64,000 nt of DNA. Origin: Aquimonas sp044377145 (GTDB lineage: Bacteria; Pseudomonadota; Gammaproteobacteria; Xanthomonadales; Xanthomonadaceae). Position numbers and translations under genes: made by a program. The notes beneath the pieces are model-generated. The model ran no database searches. It was not told the origin of the DNA and was given only the letters and a program-made list of their open reading frames with translations. Within the stretch, counting starts at the first letter, position 1. The number at the start of each line of letters is the position of its first letter. Location: NCBI RefSeq assembly GCF_044377145.1, contig NZ_JBILJQ010000017.1:1-64000 (forward strand). The letters run 5' to 3'. This document shows positions 55,158-63,462 of the stretch, in pieces.

Positions 55158-56075
55158 TTGACCACCCAGCCTGCCCCCATCGATCGCAAAGGCCTTGCGG
55201 CCGCGATCGCCGCATTCGTGATCTGGGGCGTGTTCCCACTGTACTGGGCGCTGCTGAAGCACGTTCCGGCGTTCGAGATCGTCGCCCACCGCATCGTCTG
55301 GTGCACCGTGTTCGTAGTCGCCTGGCTGTGCTGGGATCAAGGCCTGGGCTGGCTCAGCCGCGCACTGCGCCAGCCGCGCGCCGCATGGATGCTGAGCCTC
55401 AGCAGCCTGCTGATCAGCGTCAACTGGCTGCTCTACATCTGGGCGGTGAACAGCGGCCACGTGCTGGAATCCAGCCTCGGCTATTTCATCAACCCACTCG
55501 TGAACGTATTGATCGGCGTCGCGGTGCTCGGCGAGCGTCTGCGGCGCGCGCAGTGGCTGGCGGTGGCGCTCGCAGCGGCCGGGGTGCTGTGGCTCAGCCT
55601 GCAGCAGGATCGCCCGCCGTGGATCGCGCTCGGCTTGGCCGGTTCGTTCGCGCTGTACGGCTTGATCCGCAAACAGGTCGCCGTGGAGTCGATCCCCGGT
55701 CTCGGCGTGGAGAGCGTGCTGCTTTTCCTGCCGGCGCTGGCTTGGCTGTGGTGGGCCGAGCAAGCCGGCGGTGGTGCGATCTTCCACGGCCACTGGGGCA
55801 CCGATGCACTGCTGATTACCGGCGGCGCGCTCACGGCCGTACCGCTGATCGCGTTCGCCTTCGGCGCCCGCCGCATTCCGTACTCGATGCTCGGCATCCT
55901 CCAGTACATCGGCCCGAGCATGCAGTTCCTGCTCGGGATCTTCGTGTTCGGAGAAGCCTTCAGCTCAGTCCAGGCGATCGGCTTTGGCCTGATCTGGCTG
56001 GCGCTGGTGGTGTACGCGGCCGAAGGCTGGCGGCAGCAGCGCCGGCGCGGCATGGCCGTGGTGCCGGCAAGCTAG
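55158..56075 (+). CDS. rarD: EamA-family transporter RarD
   Basis: A 305-aa inner-membrane protein with ten predicted helices, the RarD version of the EamA drug/metabolite transporter fold (GLAAAIAAFVIWGVFPLYWALLKHV at the start, LLYIWAVNSGHVLESSLGYFINPL, PYSMLGILQYIGPSMQFLL). The substrate is not established; chloramphenicol sensitivity gave the name. The only start that keeps the first helix is TTG at 55158, since no ATG or GTG occurs upstream of the first helix. Single gene, followed by a strong inverted repeat. Confidence 0.88.
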   Translation: MTTQPAPIDRKGLAAAIAAFVIWGVFPLYWALLKHVPAFEIVAHRIVWCTVFVVAWLCWDQGLGWLSRALRQPRAAWMLSLSSLLISVNWLLYIWAVNSGHVLESSLGYFINPLVNVLIGVAVLGERLRRAQWLAVALAAAGVLWLSLQQDRPPWIALGLAGSFALYGLIRKQVAVESIPGLGVESVLLFLPALAWLWWAEQAGGGAIFHGHWGTDALLITGGALTAVPLIAFAFGARRIPYSMLGILQYIGPSMQFLLGIFVFGEAFSSVQAIGFGLIWLALVVYAAEGWRQQRRRGMAVVPAS

Positions 56076-56154
56076 TTGGCCGACCCGCCCGCTGGACGCC
56101 CTGAACAGGGGGTTGGCGCGCACGCGGCAGCTGAGACAATCCATTGGACGAATC

Positions 56155-56178
56155 AGGGGTAAGAAATCTCTTACCCCT
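56155..56178. promoter_or_regulatory. Perfect 10-bp inverted repeat upstream of ubiK
   Basis: AGGGGTAAGA (56155-56164) and TCTTACCCCT (56169-56178) are exact complements around a 4-nt centre, 78 bp before the ubiK start. It is A/T-richer than its surroundings and has no T tract on the plus strand, so it looks more like an operator than a terminator. The binding protein is unknown. Confidence 0.5.
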
Positions 56179-56255
56179 AGACGGGCAATTCGCCTAGTTC
56201 CGAGTCGCTGGCCGGCGCCTAGACTGGCCCGACACCCGCACATCAAGGACGCACG

Positions 56256-56537
56256 ATGATCCGCCTGAAAGCTCTCGATGATCTTGCTCACCGCCTCAGC
56301 GAACTGCTGCCCCCGGGGCTGGAAGACGCCCGCACCGACGTCGAGAAGAATTTCCGCGCCGTGCTGCACTCGGGTTTCAGCAAGCTTGATCTGGTCACCC
56401 GCGAAGAGTTCGACGTGCAGCGCGCGGTGCTGCTGCGCACCCGCGAGAAGCTGGCCCTGCTCGAACGCGTGCTGGGCGATCTGGAAGCGCGTATCGACGC
56501 GCAGGCGAGCCAATCGCCGCCGCACGCTCGCAATTGA
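56256..56537 (+). CDS. ubiK: Ubiquinone biosynthesis accessory factor UbiK (BMFP/YqiC)
   Basis: A 93-aa BMFP-family protein, mostly helical with a C-terminal trimeric coiled coil (VLLRTREKLALLERVLGDLEARI). UbiK helps the late ubiquinone-synthesis complex under aerobic growth. The start at 56256 has Shine-Dalgarno AAGGA 6 nt upstream. comM follows after 21 bp, so they form one unit. Confidence 0.88.
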   Translation: MIRLKALDDLAHRLSELLPPGLEDARTDVEKNFRAVLHSGFSKLDLVTREEFDVQRAVLLRTREKLALLERVLGDLEARIDAQASQSPPHARN

Positions 56538-56558
56538 TTCCTCAGGACCCCTACGCAG

Positions 56559-58064
56559 ATGGCACTGGCCGTGGTTCACAGCCGCGCGCAGTACGGCGTG
56601 AGCGCGCCGCCGGTGCAGGTCGAGGTCCATTTGTCGGGTGGTCTGCCGGGCATGTCGATCGTTGGCCTGCCCGAGACTGCCGTGAAGGAAAGCCGCGACC
56701 GCGTACGCGCTGCCTTGATCTGCGGTCAGTTCGAGTTGCCGCAGCGGCGCATCACGATCAACCTCGCACCCGCCGACCTGCCCAAGGACGGCGGCAGATT
56801 TGACCTGCCGATCGCGCTCGGCATTCTCGCCGCCTCCGGTCAGCTGCCGGCCAAGGCATTGGAGACGCACGAGTTCCTAGGCGAGCTGGCATTGACTGGC
56901 GCGCTGCGGGGAGTCGATGGTGCCTTGCCCGCGGTGCTGGCGGCGGGGCGCGCCGGCCGCTCGATGATTCTGCCGCACGACAATGGTCACGAAGCCGCGC
57001 TGGTCTCCGACGGCAGCGCCCTCACCGCGACCAGCCTGCTGGAGGTGTGCGCGTTTCTGCGCGGGCAGTCGACGCTGGAACGTGCGCTGCTGCCGACCGA
57101 GAATATCATCGTGTTCGAGGGCCCGGATCTGTCCGATGTGCGCGGTCAGCCCCTGGCCCGACGGGCTCTGGAGATCGCCGCCGCGGGCGGCCACAACCTG
57201 CTGATGTGCGGCCCGCCCGGCAGTGGCAAGTCGATGCTGGCGCAGCGCCTGCCGGGCATCCTGCCGCCGCTCGACGAAGCCGCAGCGCTGGAAGTCGCAG
57301 CAGTCGCCTCGGTCGGACAAACCCGTATCGACCCCACCCGCTGGCGCGTGCCGCCGTACCGTCAGCCGCACCACACCGCCAGCGGCGTCGCTCTGGTGGG
57401 TGGTGGCTCACATCCGCGACCTGGCGAAATCAGCCTCGCCCATCACGGTGTGCTGTTTCTCGATGAGCTGCCTGAGTGGGATCGGCGCGTGCTGGAGGTG
57501 CTGCGCGAGCCGCTGGAGTCTGGTCACATCACCATATCGCGCGCCGCGCGCCAAGCCGAATTTCCGGCGCGCTTTCAGCTGGTTGCCGCGATGAACCCCT
57601 GCCCCTGCGGCTGGGCCGGCGATCCATCCGGCCGCTGTCATTGCAGCGCCGAGCAGGTCGGTCGTTACCGCAGCCGGATCTCGGGCCCGCTACTGGATCG
57701 CATCGACCTGCAGATTGAAGTCCCGCGGGTACAAGCGATCGAACTGCGCCCCGATGCAGCGCCCGGCGAATCCAGCGCATGCGTGCGCGCTCGCGTGCAG
57801 GCCGCGCGCGAGCGCCAGCTGCAACGCGCTGGGCGGCTCAACTCAGCGTTGGGTCAGACCGAGCTGAACGCCCATTGCCGGCTGGCGATGCCGGATCAAT
57901 TGCTGCTGGAACGTGCGGTCGAACGGCTGCAGCTGTCGGCCCGCGCGAGCCAGCGCATCCTGCGCGTGGCACGGACCATCGCCGACCTTGCGGGTGGGCA
58001 GGCGATTGGCAGCGCGCATATCGCTGAAGCAATTGGCTACCGCCGCATGGACCGGCGCGGCTGA
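56559..58064 (+). CDS. comM: ComM/YifB-family Mg-chelatase-like AAA+ ATPase
   Basis: A 501-aa protein: an N-terminal Lon-protease-like ChlI fold (residues 1-165), then an AAA+ Mg-chelatase domain with Walker A GPPGSGKS near residue 220 and Walker B LFLDELPEW near residue 300, and a C-terminal lid domain. A zinc-ribbon-like Cys set appears in NPCPCGWAGDPSGRCHC near residue 345. In Vibrio, ComM is a branch-migration helicase acting in natural transformation. Full length; its stop faces the DUF2141 gene after 16 bp. Confidence 0.95.
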   Translation: MALAVVHSRAQYGVSAPPVQVEVHLSGGLPGMSIVGLPETAVKESRDRVRAALICGQFELPQRRITINLAPADLPKDGGRFDLPIALGILAASGQLPAKALETHEFLGELALTGALRGVDGALPAVLAAGRAGRSMILPHDNGHEAALVSDGSALTATSLLEVCAFLRGQSTLERALLPTENIIVFEGPDLSDVRGQPLARRALEIAAAGGHNLLMCGPPGSGKSMLAQRLPGILPPLDEAAALEVAAVASVGQTRIDPTRWRVPPYRQPHHTASGVALVGGGSHPRPGEISLAHHGVLFLDELPEWDRRVLEVLREPLESGHITISRAARQAEFPARFQLVAAMNPCPCGWAGDPSGRCHCSAEQVGRYRSRISGPLLDRIDLQIEVPRVQAIELRPDAAPGESSACVRARVQAARERQLQRAGRLNSALGQTELNAHCRLAMPDQLLLERAVERLQLSARASQRILRVARTIADLAGGQAIGSAHIAEAIGYRRMDRRG

Positions 58065-58080
58065 GCTCGCGCCCAGTGGC

Positions 58081-58497
58081 TCAATCGCCGGCCAGGTCGA
58101 TCCGCACCACCAGCGGATCGATGCCGAGACTGACCCTCGCCTCTTCCCAACTCGGACGGCGATCGCGCAGGCCGTTGGAAAAACCGAAGGGCTCGGCACC
58201 GAAGCCACGGTCCAGCTCGCCATCGCCGTTGATGTCATGCCAGGCATGCACGACGTAGTCGCTCGGGCCAAGATCCTTGAACTCGGCGCGGGCTGTACCT
58301 TCAACTATATCCGCCTCAAGCCGGTAGCTGGATTGGCGTGGAAACCCTGCGCGGCTGCCGAACAGCTCCATCACGACTTTTCCCTCGCCGGTGTTCAGCC
58401 CGGTGATTTCAACGATCAGCTCGGCCGCACGCGCCGGAGCGGCAGCCAGGATCAAGGCGGCCAGCAGCCCCAATCCGTTCCAATGCATATGCTTCAT
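58081..58497 (-). CDS. DUF2141 exported protein
   Basis: A 138-aa protein with a signal peptide (residues 1-25, ending PARAAE) and a DUF2141 beta-sandwich: LIVEITGLNTGEGKVVMELFG, DYVVHAWHDINGDGELDRGF and EPFGFSNGLRDRRP. The domain has no known function. Start at 58497 (MKHMHW) with GAAGG upstream; 58509 is an alternative. Convergent with comM. Confidence 0.83.
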   Translation of the reverse strand: MKHMHWNGLGLLAALILAAAPARAAELIVEITGLNTGEGKVVMELFGSRAGFPRQSSYRLEADIVEGTARAEFKDLGPSDYVVHAWHDINGDGELDRGFGAEPFGFSNGLRDRRPSWEEARVSLGIDPLVVRIDLAGD

Positions 58498-58650
58498 GTC
58501 CGCCTTCATTCCCCTGATTCTGCCCCCCGGCCAGTTCACGCACAGCCGCTCTGCGTGTCCCCGCAGATCCGTTGGCGCAACTTCAACGCTTCAAAAGTAG
58601 CGGGCTTGCTGCAGCCCTGCAATAAAGCACCGTTCGGCGGAGTGTGGTCG

Positions 58651-58671
58651 ATGCCAAATTTGCTGTTGACT
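58651..58671 (+). promoter_or_regulatory. Promoter-like motif shared with the ilv leader region
   Basis: ATGCCAAAT-tt-GCTGTTGACT matches 33940-33960 at 18 of the first 20 positions and ends in a -35-like TTGACT, 51 bp before the antiporter start. No clear -10 at normal spacing. Confidence 0.35.
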
Positions 58672-58721
58672 TCGGCTTGGTCCGACCGCGAGTCTGAACG
58701 TCGCGACCTCGGGATGGAGCT

Positions 58722-60515
58722 ATGGAAAGCCTGCTGGCCAATGATCTCTGGATGCTGGCCCTGGGCTTCCTTTTGCTGGCGGGCATCCTGTCCAGCCTGA
58801 TCGCAACGCGCTTCGGTGCGCCATTGCTGCTGATCTTCCTGATCATCGGCATGCTGGCCGGCGAAGAGGGGCCCGGCGGCATAGCCTTCAACAACTACAA
58901 GTTCACCTACGCGCTGGGCTCGGTTGCGCTGGCGATCATCCTGTTCGACGGCGGACTGCGCACTCGGCTTTCGCAAGTGCGCGGCGCGCTGGCGCCCGCG
59001 GCCACCCTGGCCACCGCGGGTGTCCTGATAACGGCAGCCCTCACTGGCCTGGCGGCTCGCTACATCCTCGGGCTCGAATGGATTCCAGCGCTGCTGATCG
59101 GCGCCATCGTGGCCAGTACCGACGCCGCTGCGGTGTTTTTCCTGCTGCGTTCGAACGGGCTGCATCTGCAGCGTCGGGTCGGCGCCACCCTGGAGATCGA
59201 GTCCGGCAGCAATGACCCGATGGCGATCTTTCTGACGCTGCTGCTGGTTGGGTTGGCCATGGTGCCAAGCGCGATCGACCCTCGCAGTCTGATGATCGAC
59301 CTGCTTCAACAGGTTGGATTCGGTGCTTTGGCTGGCGTGCTTGGTGGCCTTCTGCTTGCGCGCGCGCTGAACCGGCTCGATCTGCCAGCCGGCTTGCACC
59401 CGCTGCTGGCGGTAAGTGCGGCGATCGCCCTGGTGCCTTTGACCAACCTGACTGGAGGCAGCGGGTTCTTGGCTGTCTACATCGCCGGCCTGGTGGTAGG
59501 CAATCGACCGGTGCGTGCCTTCGCAAATGTGCTCAGCGTGCAGGACGCCGCGACCTGGCTGGCGCAGATGCTGATGTTCCTCGTGCTCGGCCTGCTGGTT
59601 ACGCCCTCGCGACTGCTGGATGCGGCCCTGCCCGCACTTGGCATTGCCGCGTTCCTGATGTTCGTCGCTCGACCCGTCGCAGTGGGCTTGAGCCTGCTGC
59701 TATTCGGCTTCCCCCGGCGCGAGGTGGTGTTCGTGTCCTGGGTCGGCTTGCGCGGCGCGGTCGGCATCTTCCTGGCCTCGGTGCCGATGCTGGTCGGCCT
59801 ACCGGACGCCCAGCTGTACTTCAACGTCGGTTTCGTGGTGGTGCTGTCGTCATTGCTGATCCAGGGCTGGACTCTGAGCTGGGCCGCCTTCCAGCTGAAG
59901 GTCGCGGTGCCGCGCCGCGACGCGCCTTCGCGGCGAGTCGAACTCGACCTGCCGGGCCAGTTGGAGCACGAAATGGTTGGCTATCGGGTTGCCCCCGACT
60001 GCGCCATGATCAAGGGCCGCGGCGGGCTTCCCGGCTGGGCTCGCCCGGTGCTGGTGGTGCGCGAGGGCGTGGTGATCACGCCGGACGATGCGGGCCGACT
60101 GCAGGCTGAAGACTACGCCTACTACCTGGCGCCGCCCGGCCGGGTCATTCGTCTGGACTGGCTGTTTGCCGAAGCCAGCGAAGCCCGCGAGGCGGAACGC
60201 GAGCTGTTCGGCGAGTTCACGCTGCCGGGCGATGTGCCGCTGGGGCCGCTGGCCGACTTCTATGGCTTGAAGCTCAGCCTGCGACTGCAGACGCGCAGCG
60301 CCGCCGAGCTGTTCGCCGAACGCTACGACGATCAGCCGCAGATCGGCGATGTACTGGAGATCGGCGAGGCACGGCTGGTGGTGCGCGATCTGCTGGATGA
60401 CCGGGTCAGCCGAGTCGGCCTGAAATTCCGCAGCACGCGAATCAAGCTGGGCACCCGCGTCGGTCGTATGCGCGGCCTGCTGCACCGGCTGCGCCCACGC
60501 AGCGGGGCGCCCTAG
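58722..60515 (+). CDS. K+/H+ antiporter, NhaP2/CvrA type (CPA1)
   Basis: A 597-aa inner-membrane antiporter. Twelve or thirteen helices (residues 1-395) include the FDGGLRTRL and STDAAAVFFLLRS ion-site segments and GSGFLAVYIAGLVVGN. A cytoplasmic RCK_C-like part (about 405-490) and a CorC/HlyC-like domain (about 495-580, EFTLPGDVPLGPLADFYGL) follow. The family exports K+ in exchange for protons. Start at 58722 with GGAG 6 nt upstream. Single gene. Confidence 0.9.
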   Translation: MESLLANDLWMLALGFLLLAGILSSLIATRFGAPLLLIFLIIGMLAGEEGPGGIAFNNYKFTYALGSVALAIILFDGGLRTRLSQVRGALAPAATLATAGVLITAALTGLAARYILGLEWIPALLIGAIVASTDAAAVFFLLRSNGLHLQRRVGATLEIESGSNDPMAIFLTLLLVGLAMVPSAIDPRSLMIDLLQQVGFGALAGVLGGLLLARALNRLDLPAGLHPLLAVSAAIALVPLTNLTGGSGFLAVYIAGLVVGNRPVRAFANVLSVQDAATWLAQMLMFLVLGLLVTPSRLLDAALPALGIAAFLMFVARPVAVGLSLLLFGFPRREVVFVSWVGLRGAVGIFLASVPMLVGLPDAQLYFNVGFVVVLSSLLIQGWTLSWAAFQLKVAVPRRDAPSRRVELDLPGQLEHEMVGYRVAPDCAMIKGRGGLPGWARPVLVVREGVVITPDDAGRLQAEDYAYYLAPPGRVIRLDWLFAEASEAREAERELFGEFTLPGDVPLGPLADFYGLKLSLRLQTRSAAELFAERYDDQPQIGDVLEIGEARLVVRDLLDDRVSRVGLKFRSTRIKLGTRVGRMRGLLHRLRPRSGAP

Positions 60516-60607
60516 AAAACGCCGATCGCACGGTGGCAGATCCGGCCAGATAGCGGCTCGGGAGCAGAATCACATGCCCATCTCGACGCTACCGCCCGGA
60601 CACAAAA

Positions 60608-60637
60608 AAACCGGCAGCCACGTGGGACTGCCGGTTT
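60608..60637 (-). terminator. Rho-independent terminator between antiporter and phasin genes
   Basis: AAACCGGCAG (60608-60617) pairs with CTGCCGGTTT (60628-60637) around a 10-nt loop. On the minus strand the stem is followed by seven T residues (complement of 60604-60610), fitting the end of the phasin transcript; on the plus strand TTT-CAAAAAA makes a weaker tract, so it may be bidirectional. Confidence 0.8.
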
Positions 60638-60748
60638 CAAAAAACGTCGCAGACAGGGAGGGAGGTTGTCCGCGACGTGCGTCTGCTGGCAGCGAGGCCG
60701 CCTGCAAGACTCAAGTGACGCGCGATGCGCGCCACTTGATTCAGAAAA

Positions 60749-61141
60749 TCAGGCAGCCTTCGCCTTGGTCGCCACTTTGACAGCCGGGCGGGCAACCACT
60801 TCACTGGCGACGTCGTAATTGGCCTTGGCCAGACCAGCCAGGGCTTCCGAGGTCTTGAGGTTCTGCGCTACCAGTTCCTGGCCGACAGCGATCAGGTGCT
60901 CGGAAGCATCCTTCACGAAGCTGATGCTCTTCGGCAGGAATGCCTTGGCGGCTTCGAGGTCACGCACTTCACCGGCTTCGGTGGCAAATGCGGTTGCGGC
61001 GCTCACGCGACCCTCAAGCGCCTTGACCTGCAGGGCGGCGAGGGTCTCGAAGTGCTCGACGGCGATCGCGTTCGCGCGCAGCGCGGACTCGGTCAGCTGC
61101 TTGGTGAATTGGCTGAACTGGGCATTGATCTGATCGAACAT
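60749..61141 (-). CDS. Phasin family protein
   Basis: A 130-aa, almost wholly helical phasin (MFDQINAQFSQFTKQLTESA...), matching the phasin domain through LQVKALEGRVSAATAFATEAGE and ending in a K/A-rich tail (VKVATKAKAA). Phasins coat polyhydroxyalkanoate granules. Shine-Dalgarno AGGAG lies 6 nt upstream. A PhbF/PhaR-type operator sits 53 bp upstream of the start, supporting a granule role. Confidence 0.9.
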   Translation of the reverse strand: MFDQINAQFSQFTKQLTESALRANAIAVEHFETLAALQVKALEGRVSAATAFATEAGEVRDLEAAKAFLPKSISFVKDASEHLIAVGQELVAQNLKTSEALAGLAKANYDVASEVVARPAVKVATKAKAA

Positions 61142-61193
61142 GGCGCACTCCTGGGCTGAGCGGTTGGGGTGCCGAGAATCCTATCCCGACCTC

Positions 61194-61210
61194 ATGTTGC
61201 GATGCAACAT
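61194..61210. promoter_or_regulatory. PhbF/PhaR-type operator upstream of the phasin gene
   Basis: ATGTTGC-GAT-GCAACAT, a 17-bp perfect inverted repeat, contains TG-N-TGC-N3-GCAA, the consensus reported for the PHB regulator PhbF of Herbaspirillum (recalled, not searched). It lies 53 bp upstream of the phasin ATG, where such repressors bind. Confidence 0.6.
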
Positions 61211-61305
61211 TCTACCGACGACCCAGATTCTGCGGTTTATCTGCAGTTCATTGAAATGATTGACAGAGGGTGCGCGCGATGATCTCCGTACCCCGGCGTA
61301 CAGGC

Positions 61306-61662
61306 CTACTCTCCGCGGTAGCGGCAGCCGGAGGTGCAGGTTTCGTGCACCACCACCTGCGACAGTTCGGGCAGACGCGGCTTCAGCTGCTGCCAGATCC
61401 ACTGCGCCAAGCGCTCGCTGGTGGGGTTCTCGAGCCCGGGGACGTCGTTCAGGTAGTGGTGGTCGAGCTGGTCGTAGATCGGCAGGAAGGCTGCCTTGAT
61501 GTCGGCAAAGTCCATCAACCAGCCCGTCTCCGGGTCGGGCGTGCCTTCGACGTGAATCTCGATGCGGAAACTATGCCCGTGCAGGCGCGCGCACTTGTGA
61601 CCCGCCGGCACCTTGGGCAGACGATGCGCTGCTTCCAGCGTGAACACCTTGAAGATTTCCAT
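61306..61662 (-). CDS. queD: 6-carboxy-5,6,7,8-tetrahydropterin synthase
   Basis: A 118-aa QueD/PTPS-fold enzyme making the queuosine/7-deazapurine precursor from dihydroneopterin triphosphate. Zinc ligands are H13, H28 and H30 (AAHRLP, LHGHSF), and the catalytic Cys is C24 in GHKCARLHGH. The start at 61662 (MEIFKV) has GGAGG 8 nt upstream; the open frame upstream covers a terminator. Downstream of rpoH on the same strand but separated by that terminator. Confidence 0.93.
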   Translation of the reverse strand: MEIFKVFTLEAAHRLPKVPAGHKCARLHGHSFRIEIHVEGTPDPETGWLMDFADIKAAFLPIYDQLDHHYLNDVPGLENPTSERLAQWIWQQLKPRLPELSQVVVHETCTSGCRYRGE

Positions 61663-61680
61663 TGCCGCCTCCGCAAACGA

Positions 61681-61710
61681 AGCGGGCCCCGCCGCTTGGC
61701 GAGGCCCGCT
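61681..61710 (-). terminator. Terminator between rpoH and queD
   Basis: AGCGGGCC (61681-61688) pairs with GGCCCGCT (61703-61710); inside it CGCC pairs with GGCG around a GCTT loop, with one mismatch. On the minus strand it is followed by a T-rich TTCGTTT, 22 bp after the rpoH stop. Confidence 0.7.
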
Positions 61711-61731
61711 GAACACGCCAAAGATCCCAGC

Positions 61732-62589
<858 letters not shown>

Positions 62590-62611
62590 TTTCATCTCCA
62601 TGGTCGGAACT

Positions 62612-62638
62612 TTAGCAGTCTACCCTTGAGAGTGCTAA
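62612..62638. promoter_or_regulatory. CIRCE-like operator (HrcA site) of rpoH
   Basis: TTAGCAGTC-N9-GAGTGCTAA, 27 bp. The CIRCE consensus is TTAGCACTC-N9-GAGTGCTAA, so 17 of 18 arm positions match with the exact spacer length. It lies 23-49 nt upstream of the rpoH start, the usual promoter-proximal position of this HrcA-binding element. Confidence 0.8.
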
Positions 62639-62745
62639 ACCGCAGGTGAAGTTCCGCGTTCCCCATCCTTTGGGGTCGAACACGCCATGCAACTCCGGGA
62701 CCGCGACCAGGCGTCAGTGCCAGTTGGAGACGCTGCAGATGGATT

Positions 62746-63462
62746 TCAAGGGCGCCCTGCCGAGTCTGCAAACCGCGGCAGCGACCAGTCGATCGGCGCG
62801 CCGCCACCGCCCTGCAAATAGCGATTGGCGGCCGAGAAATGGCCGCAACCGACGAAGCCTCGATAGGCCGACAGCGGCGAGGGGTGCGGTGCTTTCAGGA
62901 TCGCGTGGCGATTGCGATCGATGACCCGGCCCTTGGCCTGCGCGTAGCTGCCCCAGAGCATGAACACCAGGCCTTCGCGCTCGCTGCTCAAGCTCTGGAT
63001 GACCGCGTCGGTAAAGGCCTCCCAGCCTTTGCCCTGATGAGCGCCTGCACGTCCGGCTTCCACCGTCAGCACCGCATTCAGCAGCAACACGCCACGTTCT
63101 GCCCACGCCTGCAGACAGCCATGGCCCGGCGGTTCATGGCCAAGATCACGCTTGATCTCTGCGAAAACATTGGCCAGCGAGGGCGGCACCGGCACTCCGG
63201 GCGGCACCGAAAAGCTGAGCCCGTGCGCCTGCCCCGGCCCGTGGTACGGGTCCTGTCCAAGGATCACGACTTTCACGTCCTCGAAGGGCGTGCAGTCCAG
63301 AGCGGCGAAGATCTGACTGGCCGGTGGATATGTGCGCACGCCCTTCTCGCGCTGCTGCAGCAGAAACGCGCGCAGCACCTGCATCTGCGGACTGCTCAAC
63401 GCCTCTGCCAACCGGGCCTTCCACGAGGGATGCAGACGCACCCGCTCAAGCTCCGGGCTCAC
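62746..63462 (-). CDS. ung: Uracil-DNA glycosylase
   Basis: A 238-aa family 1 UDG removing uracil from DNA. The water-activating motif GQDPYHGPGQAHGLSFSV has its Asp at residue 71, and the C-terminal HPSPLSAYRGFVGCGHFSAAN carries the DNA-intercalating loop and catalytic His. It starts with GTG at 63462 in a GTGA overlap with the upstream response regulator, so the two are translationally coupled. A proline-rich C terminus follows. Confidence 0.95.
   Translation of the reverse strand: MSPELERVRLHPSWKARLAEALSSPQMQVLRAFLLQQREKGVRTYPPASQIFAALDCTPFEDVKVVILGQDPYHGPGQAHGLSFSVPPGVPVPPSLANVFAEIKRDLGHEPPGHGCLQAWAERGVLLLNAVLTVEAGRAGAHQGKGWEAFTDAVIQSLSSEREGLVFMLWGSYAQAKGRVIDRNRHAILKAPHPSPLSAYRGFVGCGHFSAANRYLQGGGGAPIDWSLPRFADSAGRP

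Noticed and set aside
60712..60740. Hairpin TCAAGTG/CACTTGA as the phasin terminator
   Set aside because: A good stem but without a T tract; the CCGGCAG hairpin with T7 at 60604-60637 is the better terminator.
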